Source: Clostridia bacterium
Lineage (GTDB): Bacteria > Bacillota > Clostridia > Christensenellales > UBA1242
NCBI GenBank assembly: GCA_028694075.1
Contig: JAQUUD010000043.1
Location: 1-10,345, forward strand
Direction of reading: 5' to 3'
Length of the DNA stretch: 10,345 nt
Of this stretch, positions 1 through 6,930 are shown one piece after another. Position 1 is the first letter of the stretch. The number at the start of each line of letters is the position of its first letter. The notes beneath the pieces are model-generated. The model was given only the letters and a program-made list of their open reading frames with translations. It was not told the DNA's origin and searched no databases. The translations under genes and the position numbers were made by a program.

Positions 1-131
1 CCGGGGCGAACGTGAAAGTGCTTCGTGGCGGTAATTATAACAATACTACTAATGCGGGCGCGTTCTATTTCAATTGTAACAATGAATTTACTAATACTAA
101 TGCGAACATCGGCTGCCGACCTCCTTATTAA
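1..131 (+). repeat. DGR template repeat (or variable-repeat end), 5' truncated
   Basis: In the frame beginning at base 3 this reads GANVKVLRGGNYNN onward and ends NIGCRPPY plus TAA at 129-131. The RGG(S/N)-(W/Y)NN start and NxGxR finish match the variable domain of C-type-lectin/formylglycine-enzyme-like DGR targets. Ten of the last 35 residues are Asn, nearly all AAT/AAC, the codons DGRs mutate at adenine. A diversified variable repeat normally shows many of these replaced, and TRs usually sit just upstream of the RT, so TR is the better reading. The 3' end is GC-rich with a small hairpin (TCGG-CTG-CCGA, 109-119), as expected near an initiation-of-mutagenic-homing site. ACTAATGCG occurs twice (48-56, 96-104). 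The alternative is the end of the target gene itself; the missing upstream sequence decides. Confidence 0.72.
3..131 (+). CDS. C-terminal fragment of DGR target-like C-type lectin domain (alternative reading)
   Basis: This open frame runs in from the window edge and ends at TAA (129-131). If it is translated, it is the last 42 residues of a DGR-diversified protein with a CLec/SUMF1-like fold, typically a surface or ligand-binding protein. Supporting signs are the RGGNYNN segment and the terminal NIGCRPP motif of that fold. Against it, the Asn codons look undiversified and the position directly before the RT fits an untranslated template repeat. A TR copies the target frame including its stop, so the open frame alone proves nothing. 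Treat it as a partial CDS only if a start codon and ribosome binding site exist upstream of the window. Confidence 0.3.
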   Translation, partial: GANVKVLRGGNYNNTTNAGAFYFNCNNEFTNTNANIGCRPPY

Positions 132-237
132 AATATGTGAGATGTTTTCCTTAGCGCTTGCTAAAAATTACCCGAGCGGATTGACCTAGTAATAATTTCG
201 TTGAAAAGTCGATAGGGGAACATAAGGAGAAATTTCA
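132..237 (+). ncRNA. Putative 3' part of DGR template RNA (TR-RT spacer) with hairpin
   Basis: This is a non-coding stretch of 106 bases between the TR/VR end and the RT start. In the Bordetella phage DGR, the RNA between TR and RT is needed to prime and template mutagenic cDNA synthesis; the same role is inferred here from position. Visible structure is a perfect 5-bp hairpin TTAGC-GCTT-GCTAA at 151-164, just past the stop codon. CCTA near 185 can also pair with TAGG near 214. The last bases hold the RT ribosome binding site AAGGAG (224-229), 8 bases before ATG. Confidence 0.45.
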
Positions 238-1299
238 ATGAAACGTAAAGGTTTCATTTTTGATAAAGTGTGTGAACTTGATAACATTCTGCTAGCCATA
301 AACAAGGCATCAAAAGGCAAAAGAAAACGAAAAAGTGTTCAAAAAGTTTTAGAGAAAAAAGAGTTTTATGCAAAACAAATTCAACAAATGCTTAAAAATG
401 AGTCTTACACACCTAGTCCATATAATATAAAAAATATTGTTGATAAATCAAGCACCAAAATCAGAGAAATCGCCATACCAAAGTTTTATCCGGATCAAAT
501 TATACAATGGGCTTTAATGCTTCAACTTGAAAATATTTTTATGAAAAGTATGTATTATTATACTTGTGCTTCAATAAAATTCCGCGGAGCAAAGCATGGA
601 ATTAAATATTTGGATAAAGTGCTTGTAACTGACCGCAAAAACACAAAATATTGTTTAAAACTTGATATCAGAAAATATTATCCCAGCGTTAATAACAAGA
701 TATTAAAACAAAAATTCAGAACAATTATTAAAGATGAAAAAGTTCTTTCATTGCTTGATAAAATTGTTGATTCTAATGAAAAAGGCTTACCGATAGGGAA
801 CTTTACTTCTCAATGGTTTGCTAATTTTTATTTGCAAGATTTAGATCATTTTATTAAAGAACAACTTAAAGTTAAACATTATATCAGATATATGGATGAT
901 TTTGTATTGTTTTATCATAATAAAAAACAATTGCATAAATTTAGAGTTTTGGTTGAGCAAGAATTAAATAAATTGGGCTTAATTCTGAAAAGTAATTGGA
1001 CTCTTTTCAAATTTTCTAGTAGGCCATTGGATTTTTTGGGTTACAAATTTTATAGAGACTATAAAACACTCAGAAGAAGAATTTTTTTAAGGATAAAACG
1101 CAGATTTAAACGCATTAATAATTTCTTTAAAAAATATTCAATTGTAACTTTTAAAAATGCTACCGCAGTAATATCTTATTGGGGACGAATTTCCGAAATA
1201 AAATCTCAGTTGTTTTATGAAAGATATGTTGACCCTTATATAAATCTAAAACAATGCAAAGAAGTTATAAGTCATGCAAGTAAAAAAAGAAGTGAATAA
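238..1299 (+). CDS. DGR-type reverse transcriptase
   Basis: This RNA-directed DNA polymerase of 353 residues should copy the TR RNA into an adenine-mutagenised cDNA that replaces the variable repeat of a target gene. Visible RT motifs are KLDIRKYYPS (141-150, first catalytic Asp D143), LPIGNFTSQ (184-192), YMDD (218-221, catalytic Asp pair) and DFLGYKF (265-271). The IGxxxSQ form of motif 4 is the hallmark of DGR RTs; group II intron and most other RTs have QG there. The length fits DGR RTs, and there is no maturase or endonuclease domain. The N-terminus and the region after 275 are basic, suited to RNA binding. The start is fixed by AAGGAG 8 bases upstream. The gene converges on ftsW with a 7-base gap. 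No Avd gene is visible; it may lie upstream. Confidence 0.93.
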   Translation: MKRKGFIFDKVCELDNILLAINKASKGKRKRKSVQKVLEKKEFYAKQIQQMLKNESYTPSPYNIKNIVDKSSTKIREIAIPKFYPDQIIQWALMLQLENIFMKSMYYYTCASIKFRGAKHGIKYLDKVLVTDRKNTKYCLKLDIRKYYPSVNNKILKQKFRTIIKDEKVLSLLDKIVDSNEKGLPIGNFTSQWFANFYLQDLDHFIKEQLKVKHYIRYMDDFVLFYHNKKQLHKFRVLVEQELNKLGLILKSNWTLFKFSSRPLDFLGYKFYRDYKTLRRRIFLRIKRRFKRINNFFKKYSIVTFKNATAVISYWGRISEIKSQLFYERYVDPYINLKQCKEVISHASKKRSE

Positions 1300-1306
1300 A
1301 AATTTT

Positions 1307-2437
1307 TTAAATTTTTTTAAAAATAGTATTTTGATATCTGTTCTTATAAACATTAAGGCAAAGGCCGATTGCACCCATAAAAACAATAAGTGAACTGCTT
1401 CCTGCACTTATAAATGGGAGCGTTAAGCCGGTTGGTGGAATGCTCCCGGTTACAACGGCAACATTTAAAAGCGTTTGCACCGCAATAACGCTTGCAACGC
1501 CCGCAACCAGCAATGAACCATAACGGTCGCTTACACTGCGGGCGATTTTTATTAATAATATAATTAGCATTGCAAAAACGGAAAGAACAGCCACGCACCC
1601 GAAAAATCCGATTTCTTCGCCCATTATTGCAAAAATAAAATCACTTTCTGCAAAAGGTAAAAAAAGATATTTTTGCCTTGATGCGAAAAGCCCGACGCCG
1701 AAAAGCCCACCACTGCCAAGAGCGTAAAGCGACTGAATAAGTTGAAAGCCTTCGCCTTGCGGGCTTGCCCACGGATTTAAAAAAGCCATTATTCGTTTAA
1801 TTCGATAAGGCTCTAGGAGAATCAGCACTGGAACTGCAACCGCTCCTGCCCCCGCCATAAAATAAAAGTGCTTTTTGCTAAGCCCGCCCAAAAACAGCAT
1901 AATAAAAAGGATTAATGCCATACAAATTGTTATGCTCATATTCGGCTCTAAAATAACAAGCAGGCAAAACGCCCCGCCAACCGCCAACATCGGAAGCAAA
2001 GTTTTGAAATTTTTGATTTTTTCATAATTTTCAGAAAGATGAATGCTACAAAAGAAAACAAGCACAAATTTTGCAATTTCACTTGGTTGAAATGTTAACG
2101 AAGAAGAACCAATCCAGCGACGCGCGCCATAATTTTCAACACCAATCCCCGGAATAAAAACCAAAACAAGCAAAACGACGCTTGCCAAAACCGCCCACCA
2201 TTTAAACTTAATAAGTTTTCTATAATTGACAAGACTTAGGGCAACAAGTGCAATTAAACCCAAAACAACGCCAATAATTTGCTTAATTAAAAAATAATAT
2301 TCGTTGTTCAAATGCACACCAGCGGAATAATAACTTGCACTGAACACCATAACACAACCTGTTCCGGCTAAAAAAACAACGCAGGCGATTATGCCGAAAA
2401 CCAGCCAATCAAAAGATTTAAATAACTTAAATTTCAT
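1307..2437 (-). CDS. ftsW: SEDS peptidoglycan glycosyltransferase, FtsW-like
   Basis: This is a polytopic membrane protein of 376 residues in the FtsW/RodA/SpoVE family, which polymerises lipid II into glycan strands with a class B penicillin-binding protein. It has about ten hydrophobic segments. Family landmarks are GARRWIG (104-110), FQPSE (116-120), NPWASPQGEGFQ (221-232), the catalytic-Asp segment AESDFIFAIMGEEIG (263-277, D266) and PPTGLTLPFIS (334-343). The usual ISYGGSS is ISAGSSS (342-349). Position directly after murD favours FtsW (or SpoVE) over RodA. AGAAAGG lies about 11 bases upstream of the ATG. A 75-base AT-rich gap separates it from murD and contains TTCTAAAA twice in tandem (2490-2505, + strand reading). 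It is probably co-transcribed with the upstream mur genes. murG does not follow; the gene instead meets the DGR RT tail to tail. Confidence 0.93.
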   Translation of the reverse strand: MKFKLFKSFDWLVFGIIACVVFLAGTGCVMVFSASYYSAGVHLNNEYYFLIKQIIGVVLGLIALVALSLVNYRKLIKFKWWAVLASVVLLVLVFIPGIGVENYGARRWIGSSSLTFQPSEIAKFVLVFFCSIHLSENYEKIKNFKTLLPMLAVGGAFCLLVILEPNMSITICMALILFIMLFLGGLSKKHFYFMAGAGAVAVPVLILLEPYRIKRIMAFLNPWASPQGEGFQLIQSLYALGSGGLFGVGLFASRQKYLFLPFAESDFIFAIMGEEIGFFGCVAVLSVFAMLIILLIKIARSVSDRYGSLLVAGVASVIAVQTLLNVAVVTGSIPPTGLTLPFISAGSSSLIVFMGAIGLCLNVYKNRYQNTIFKKI

Positions 2438-2512
2438 ATGAAAATTGCCTTTCTCGTAAATTTGGCTGAAAATTTAGATTTTCTTTTTATTCTAAAATTC
2501 TAAAATAATAAA

Positions 2513-4099
2513 TTAAACAGTTTTAAAAAATTCTTTAATATTTTTTTTAAATCTCTTGCCACGCTCTTCAAACGAAGAAAATTCATCAAAACTGGCCGAG
2601 GCGGGCGAAAGCAGAACAATATCATCTTTTTTCGCAATTTTAAAGGCAATGTCGCAAGCGTTATTAAAATTTTTTGCAGTAATAAAATTTGTGTTTTTTT
2701 GAGCAGATTCAATTTGCTTCAAAACTTCGCCGAACGCTATTGTTGTTTTGATTTTATGCTCTGAAAAAATTGGTGAAAAATCTAAGCCCTTGTTGCTCCC
2801 GCCCAAAAGCAAAATCACATCATCACCGACAGAATCTAGCGCCATAAGAGTGCTTAAAATATTTGTTGATTTTGAATCGTTAATAAAAGTTATTCCGTTA
2901 ATTTTATTAACAAGTTCCAATCTGTGTTCAAGCGATTTGAAACTTTCAACTGCCTGTTTAATATATTCATTTTTCACATCAACTTGCTTTGCGAGCGCGA
3001 TTGTGCATAAAATGTTTTCTAAATTTTTTTTGCCCAAAAGTTTTATGTTTTCAGTCGGCATTATTTTTTGATTTTTATAATATATAAATTTTTTAAAAAA
3101 CTTTTTACACGGTTTGATTTTCTTAAAGTCTGATATATTTATTTTATTTTGTTTATTTTCATTTAAACTTGAAAAATAGTCATCACTTGATTTTATAAGC
3201 CTTATATTCATTTTTATAAAACTTTTTTCAATTGAAAATTTAATTAAAGCAATGTTTAACTTGCCATTTTGAGTTGAATTTGTATTTTTGAATTTAAAAA
3301 AAACAGTATCTCCGCTTAAATAACAGCCGTTTGTTTTTTGATTTAAGGAGCAGTTAATGCTATTTGCAAAATTTCTTGATAATTCTTTTGTTATGTCATT
3401 ATCAATATTGAAAATTTTTTTGCTTTTGTAACTCTTGTTAATTTTATTTTTTATGCTAGCATAATTTTCAAGTGTTTTGTGCCTGATTAAGTGGTCGGGT
3501 TGAACATTTAAAATCGCAGTGGCAAAAGGATTGAAATTGTTTGTTGTTTCAAGTTGATAACTGCTTATTTCGCACACAATTAAACTTTCAGGTGTTGTTT
3601 GCAATGCAACGTCGCATATTGGCTCACCCACATTTCCGCATAAAAAGCATTTATATTTTGCGGTTTTAAATATATCAGAAAGCAAGTTTACAGAAGTTGT
3701 TTTGCCGTTTGTGCCGGTTAAGGCAAAAATTTTACCTTTGCAAAAATAAATCCCTAATTCGAGTTCGCTAATTATCTTTATTTTTTTGCTTTTTATATGT
3801 AAAATCATCGGATTGTTAAGGTCAACGCCGGGGCTTATAACGCAAAAATTTATGTCGTAATTATCTAAATCTTCGGTTCCGTTAATAAAAACAGCATCTT
3901 TATCAAGTAAATCACTGAAAATAAATTTGGCTTGACAATCTTTTTTATTTTTTAATCTAATGCAATCTTGAATTTTAACAACAAACTTGTCATCATAAAT
4001 AAAAATTTTTGCACCATTTTTTTTTAAAAGTTGTGAAGCGGATTTGCCACTTCTTCCATAGCCGAATATTAAAACATTTTTGTTAAAAAACTTATTCAA
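2513..4099 (-). CDS. murD: UDP-N-acetylmuramoyl-L-alanine--D-glutamate ligase (MurD) with middle-domain insertion
   Basis: Cytoplasmic ATP-dependent ligase adding D-Glu to UDP-MurNAc-L-Ala. The order is an N-terminal Rossmann domain (VLIFGYGRSGKSA, 9-21), then Walker A GTNGKTT (129-135), EISSYQLE (177-184), NVQPDHLIRH (198-207) and probable carbamylated Lys K217. After these come KNLEN (358-362), HRLE (392-395), NDSKSTN (407-413), LLGGSNKGLD (431-440) and SPASASFDEF (498-507). At 528 residues it is longer than usual (E. coli 437). The excess is a Lys/Asn/Ser-rich block at about 271-350 in the ATPase domain. The usual DHLDRH is DHLIRH. The start is TTG: the preceding in-frame codons are CCT and the TGA stop of mraY, leaving 3 bases between the genes, and the next in-frame Met is residue 97. 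No clear Shine-Dalgarno is seen beyond a G-run in the mraY end, which suggests translational coupling. Confidence 0.93.
   Translation of the reverse strand: MNKFFNKNVLIFGYGRSGKSASQLLKKNGAKIFIYDDKFVVKIQDCIRLKNKKDCQAKFIFSDLLDKDAVFINGTEDLDNYDINFCVISPGVDLNNPMILHIKSKKIKIISELELGIYFCKGKIFALTGTNGKTTSVNLLSDIFKTAKYKCFLCGNVGEPICDVALQTTPESLIVCEISSYQLETTNNFNPFATAILNVQPDHLIRHKTLENYASIKNKINKSYKSKKIFNIDNDITKELSRNFANSINCSLNQKTNGCYLSGDTVFFKFKNTNSTQNGKLNIALIKFSIEKSFIKMNIRLIKSSDDYFSSLNENKQNKINISDFKKIKPCKKFFKKFIYYKNQKIMPTENIKLLGKKNLENILCTIALAKQVDVKNEYIKQAVESFKSLEHRLELVNKINGITFINDSKSTNILSTLMALDSVGDDVILLLGGSNKGLDFSPIFSEHKIKTTIAFGEVLKQIESAQKNTNFITAKNFNNACDIAFKIAKKDDIVLLSPASASFDEFSSFEERGKRFKKNIKEFFKTV
3050..3289 (-). 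other. Lys/Asn-rich insertion segment within MurD
   Basis: This encodes about residues 271-350 of MurD, between the strand-forming segment GCYLSGDTVFFKF and the conserved NIKLLGKKNLEN. In E. coli MurD the distance from the carbamylated Lys to the KxN segment is about 70 residues; here it is about 142. Seventeen of the 80 residues are Lys. The reading frame is intact, so this is an insertion in the protein, not a frameshift. Its function is unknown. Confidence 0.6.
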
Positions 4100-4102
4100 A
4101 GG

Positions 4103-5098
4103 TCATAACCCCCCAAAATAACTTGCTAATAAATATGTTAAAATTCCAAGCATAACAGTTATTACTATATATACTATGACTATCTTATTTTCATTAATGC
4201 CTTTTTTTTCAAAATGATGATGTAAGGGTGCCATCAGAAAAACTCGTTTCTTTGTTTTTTTGAAATATATAACTTGAATTAAATCGGAAAGAGCAGTTAA
4301 AACAAAGGGTAACCCCAAAATAAGCACATATAATTCAAGACCGGAAAAAGCAGTTACAGCACTCAAGAAACCGCCAATGGCAAGAGAGCCGGTATCGCCC
4401 ATAAAAATGCTCGCTGGATATCCGTTGAAAATTTGAAAAGCAAATAAAGCACCCATTAAGCAGAAGCAAATAAAAATCAAATTTTGAGTTTCTGTTAAAA
4501 GTGTGCCAGTTAATGAAGTTACAGCCAAACTTAAAAGCAATACAAAACCAAGCAGAAATGCTTGACTTACACCACTGCAAAGCCCGTCCAGTCCGTCTAA
4601 TAAATTTACACTGTTCACAAGCGCAACAAAAAATAAAACAATAAACGGAATTATAAAAATACCTAAGTCAAGGCTTAAACTTGTGAATGGAGTTGCAATG
4701 GTCGAGCCGACATAGTTATAAATAAAAAAACCAATTATTAAACTGATGCCAACTTGTCCGATAAGTTTTTGATAAGCCCGTAAACCCAAATTTTGCTTTG
4801 TTTTTATTTTAATAAAATCATCTAAAAAGCCCAGTGTTGCATAAGCGAGCATTGAAATAATTGTCAGAAGTGCAAATGTAAAATCAAGATTAAATGCAAA
4901 AAACGAAGCGGAAATTGTTCCGATAATGAAAATAAATCCGCCCATTGTAGGCGTTCCCTCTTTAGATTTATGCGCCTCAACATAATGTAAAATTGTTTGA
5001 GATGCTTTGAGTTTTTTGCAAAAAGCAAAAACAAGTGGGCTTATCAAAAAAGCAACCACAAAAGCCAGTGAAAAACAAAATAATGCGTTAATTAACAT
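4103..5098 (-). CDS. mraY: Phospho-N-acetylmuramoyl-pentapeptide-transferase (MraY)
   Basis: This integral membrane enzyme transfers phospho-MurNAc-pentapeptide from UDP to undecaprenyl phosphate, making lipid I on the inner face of the membrane. It has 331 residues and about ten transmembrane segments. Conserved motifs are KEGTPTMGG (46-54), the Asp pair in FLDDFIK (D93/D94), LGLRAYQKL (104-112), NSVNLLDGLDGL (162-173), MGDTGSLAIGG (233-243, catalytic Asp D235) and PLHHHFEKKG (291-300). AAGGAG lies about 10 bases before the ATG. It is second in the run murE-mraY-murD-ftsW. The TGA stop lies 3 bases before the TTG of murD. A 158-base AT-rich gap separates it from murE, where many relatives carry murF. 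I could not find a convincing promoter there. Confidence 0.96.
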   Translation of the reverse strand: MLINALFCFSLAFVVAFLISPLVFAFCKKLKASQTILHYVEAHKSKEGTPTMGGFIFIIGTISASFFAFNLDFTFALLTIISMLAYATLGFLDDFIKIKTKQNLGLRAYQKLIGQVGISLIIGFFIYNYVGSTIATPFTSLSLDLGIFIIPFIVLFFVALVNSVNLLDGLDGLCSGVSQAFLLGFVLLLSLAVTSLTGTLLTETQNLIFICFCLMGALFAFQIFNGYPASIFMGDTGSLAIGGFLSAVTAFSGLELYVLILGLPFVLTALSDLIQVIYFKKTKKRVFLMAPLHHHFEKKGINENKIVIVYIVITVMLGILTYLLASYFGGL

Positions 5099-5256
5099 TT
5101 AAAAGGTTCTCCTTAAAGCACTTAATTCAATTTATGCTTGTCCTTTTATTATTATTTTGTTTTTTATTTTTTTTATTTAATTTTCAATTAAAATTGCAAT
5201 TCTAAATTGATTATGCGAAACGAATTAATTATTTAATACTAAAAATATTATTTAAA

Positions 5257-6717
5257 TTATTCCTTACATAATGTTTGAAAATTGTTTTTTTTAAATTTAT
5301 CAATCTCATCAAAATCATTATAAGGATATTTAGTGCCTTTTATGTCCTGATAAAGTTCAGCACCTTTGCCAGATATAATAGTCATATCATTAGGCTTAAT
5401 CATTGAAAGTGCTTTTTTTATCGCACTTTTTCGGTTTGTAACTTTTATATGGTTTGAGTTTTTCATTCCTGTTTCAATTTGATTAACAATGCTTTCCGGC
5501 TCTTCAAATCTTGGGTTGTCACTAGTTATTATGGAAAAGTCTGCCAAATTTTCGGAAATTGAGCCCATAATCGGACGCTTTGTTACATCTCTGTTTCCGC
5601 CACAACCGAAAACTGAAATAAGTTTGCCTTTGCAAATTTCACGGGCGGTTTTCAAAACTTTTTCCAAACTGTCAGGTGTGTGAGCATAGTCAACGATAAC
5701 GGTCTTATTATTTTCTAGTTCAACAACACTAAAACGCCCGAGCGGTGCTTTCAATTTTTGCATTGTCTTTTCAATATCTTTTAAATCAACGCCTAAACAA
5801 AGGGCGGCGGTTGCCGTTGCCATAACATTATAAACATTAAATTCGCCAGCCAAATTTGTTTTGCAGTTCATCACATTATGCAATAAATCAAGCACAAACT
5901 CAGTATTTCTAGCGGATTTTTCAATATTTATTGCAAAAACATCAGACGGATTATAAAGCCCGAAACTCAAAGTATTTGGATTATTTATAAGCGATAAGCA
6001 ATGCTTGTCATCTGCATTAATAATTGAAAATTTTATATTTCCATTTTTAAACCAGTCTAATTTTGTTTTCGCATATTCATTCATTGTTTTGAAATAATCC
6101 AAATGGTCTTGAGTTATATTCGTCAAAATTCCCACTTCAAAATTTATGTTGTCAACTTTTTTTAAATCAATAGCGTGTGCAGAAACTTCCATAACAACAT
6201 ATTCCGCCCCGTGTTTTCTTAAGATATCTAAAGTTTTATGTAACTTTAAAGGGTCGGGGGTTGTTAAATCAGTATCAAAATGCAATCCATTAAAAAAAGT
6301 CCCTAATGTTCCGATTACTGCGGTTTTTTTGCCGGCTTGCTTTAAAAACTCAGCCAAAAAATATGTTGACGAGGTTTTGCCGTTCGTTCCTGTGATGCCA
6401 ACAAATTTTAATTTATTTTTTGGATTACCATAAAAAGTGCTTGCCAAGTTTCCAGAGGCTTTTCGAGTGTTGTCAACAACAATTTGCGGAACACTAATTC
6501 CAGTTATTTCTTTCTCAACTGCCAGTGCAACCGCCCCATTTTTCACGGCTTCGCCAGCAAAATTATGCCCATCAACATTTAAGCCTTTTTGTGCAATAAA
6601 TAAAGTGTTTTTTTTAATATTTTTACTGCTTATATCCAAATTTTCAATATCAATATTTTCGATATTGCCTATAACTTTTTTAACGCTTGTGTCTTTTATT
6701 AATTCTTTTAATTTCAT
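5257..6717 (-). CDS. murE: UDP-MurNAc-L-Ala-D-Glu--meso-diaminopimelate ligase (MurE)
   Basis: Cytoplasmic ATP-dependent ligase adding the third stem-peptide residue. From the ATG at 6717 it has 486 residues, normal for MurE. Motifs are Walker A GTNGKTSS (110-117), TTPDP (152-156), EVSAHA (177-182), ITQDHLDYF (201-209), probable carbamylated Lys K219, VDYAHTPDSLE (342-352), GCGGNRDVTKRP (371-382) and GKGAE (450-454). DNPR at 400-403 is the signature of meso-diaminopimelate specificity; Lys-adding enzymes differ there. The frame stays open to an ATG at 6774, but that would add a hydrophobic 19-residue tail and lacks a ribosome binding site, while AAGGAG lies 4 bases before 6717. That site sits in a perfect hairpin (6716-6735). 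It is the first gene of the cluster as seen here and is divergent from the lipoprotein gene. Confidence 0.96.
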   Translation of the reverse strand: MKLKELIKDTSVKKVIGNIENIDIENLDISSKNIKKNTLFIAQKGLNVDGHNFAGEAVKNGAVALAVEKEITGISVPQIVVDNTRKASGNLASTFYGNPKNKLKFVGITGTNGKTSSTYFLAEFLKQAGKKTAVIGTLGTFFNGLHFDTDLTTPDPLKLHKTLDILRKHGAEYVVMEVSAHAIDLKKVDNINFEVGILTNITQDHLDYFKTMNEYAKTKLDWFKNGNIKFSIINADDKHCLSLINNPNTLSFGLYNPSDVFAINIEKSARNTEFVLDLLHNVMNCKTNLAGEFNVYNVMATATAALCLGVDLKDIEKTMQKLKAPLGRFSVVELENNKTVIVDYAHTPDSLEKVLKTAREICKGKLISVFGCGGNRDVTKRPIMGSISENLADFSIITSDNPRFEEPESIVNQIETGMKNSNHIKVTNRKSAIKKALSMIKPNDMTIISGKGAELYQDIKGTKYPYNDFDEIDKFKKNNFQTLCKE

Positions 6718-6735
6718 ATTGCTCCTTAGCAATAT
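6716..6735 (-). promoter_or_regulatory. Hairpin enclosing the murE ribosome binding site and start codon
   Basis: The mRNA strand reads ATATTGCT-AAGG-AGCAATAT-G, a perfect 8-bp stem with a 4-base loop. The loop and the first two bases of the 3' arm are the AAGGAG ribosome binding site, and the first two bases of the AUG close the stem. The stem is mostly A-U, so it would be of modest strength and could act as a translational control or a temperature-sensitive structure. The inverted repeat is directly visible; regulation is inference. Confidence 0.5.
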
Positions 6736-6893
6736 TAATATGCAAAAACTTATGATTTTGATTTTATAAAGCATTTGTTTTCAAAGGTTTTTTTGTTAAT
6801 TAATTAAAAAATAAGGATATTGGGACTTTCCTTTTTCTACTTTCTTTTTATAAATAAAAATTTTTTGTCATTTTTTGTTTTTAAGTGATTTCG

Positions 6894-6922
6894 TTGATAA
6901 AAATGTCAAATTATGATAAAAT
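6894..6922 (+). promoter_or_regulatory. Candidate sigma-70/A promoter of the lipoprotein gene
   Basis: TTGATA (6894-6899), a 17-base spacer and TAAAAT (6917-6922), with the extended -10 bases TGA directly before the hexamer. The -10 ends 8 bases before the ATG at 6931, so transcription would begin at or next to the start codon. No Shine-Dalgarno sequence precedes that ATG. Confidence 0.6.
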
Positions 6923-6926
6923 AAGA
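6906..6926 (+). repeat. 21-bp direct repeat, copy 1 (in promoter)
   Basis: The bases TCAAATTATG followed by ATAAAATAAGA are repeated exactly at 7207-7227, 301 bases downstream. This copy contains the extended -10 element of the lipoprotein promoter. The flanks of the two copies do not match. Confidence 0.8.
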
Positions 6927-6930
6927 CCAT

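Noticed and set aside
238..1299. RT as a group II intron or retron enzyme
   Set aside because: There is no maturase or HNH domain and no intron ends. Motif 4 is IGxxxSQ rather than QG, and the CLec-like repeat upstream fits a DGR, not retron RNA.
1298..1326. A/T-run region between the convergent RT and ftsW genes as a bidirectional terminator
   Set aside because: It has runs of A and T on both strands but no GC-containing stem, and most of it codes for the ftsW C-terminus. There is not enough to call a terminator.
2748..3071. + strand ORF opposite murD
   Set aside because: It is antisense to conserved MurD motifs. No ribosome binding site or recognisable domain was seen.
4335..4580. - strand 81-residue ORF inside mraY (and a similar one inside ftsW at 1353-1598)
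   Set aside because: Both are alternate frames of well-supported membrane protein genes with no independent evidence.
6718..6774. Upstream ATG at 6774 as the murE start
   Set aside because: It would add 19 hydrophobic residues absent from MurE and has no ribosome binding site, whereas 6717 has AAGGAG at the right distance and gives the normal length.
6904..6909. TTGACA on the - strand as -35 of a murE promoter
   Set aside because: It is a perfect hexamer, but no good -10 lies 16-18 bases downstream, and it overlaps the lipoprotein promoter on the other strand.
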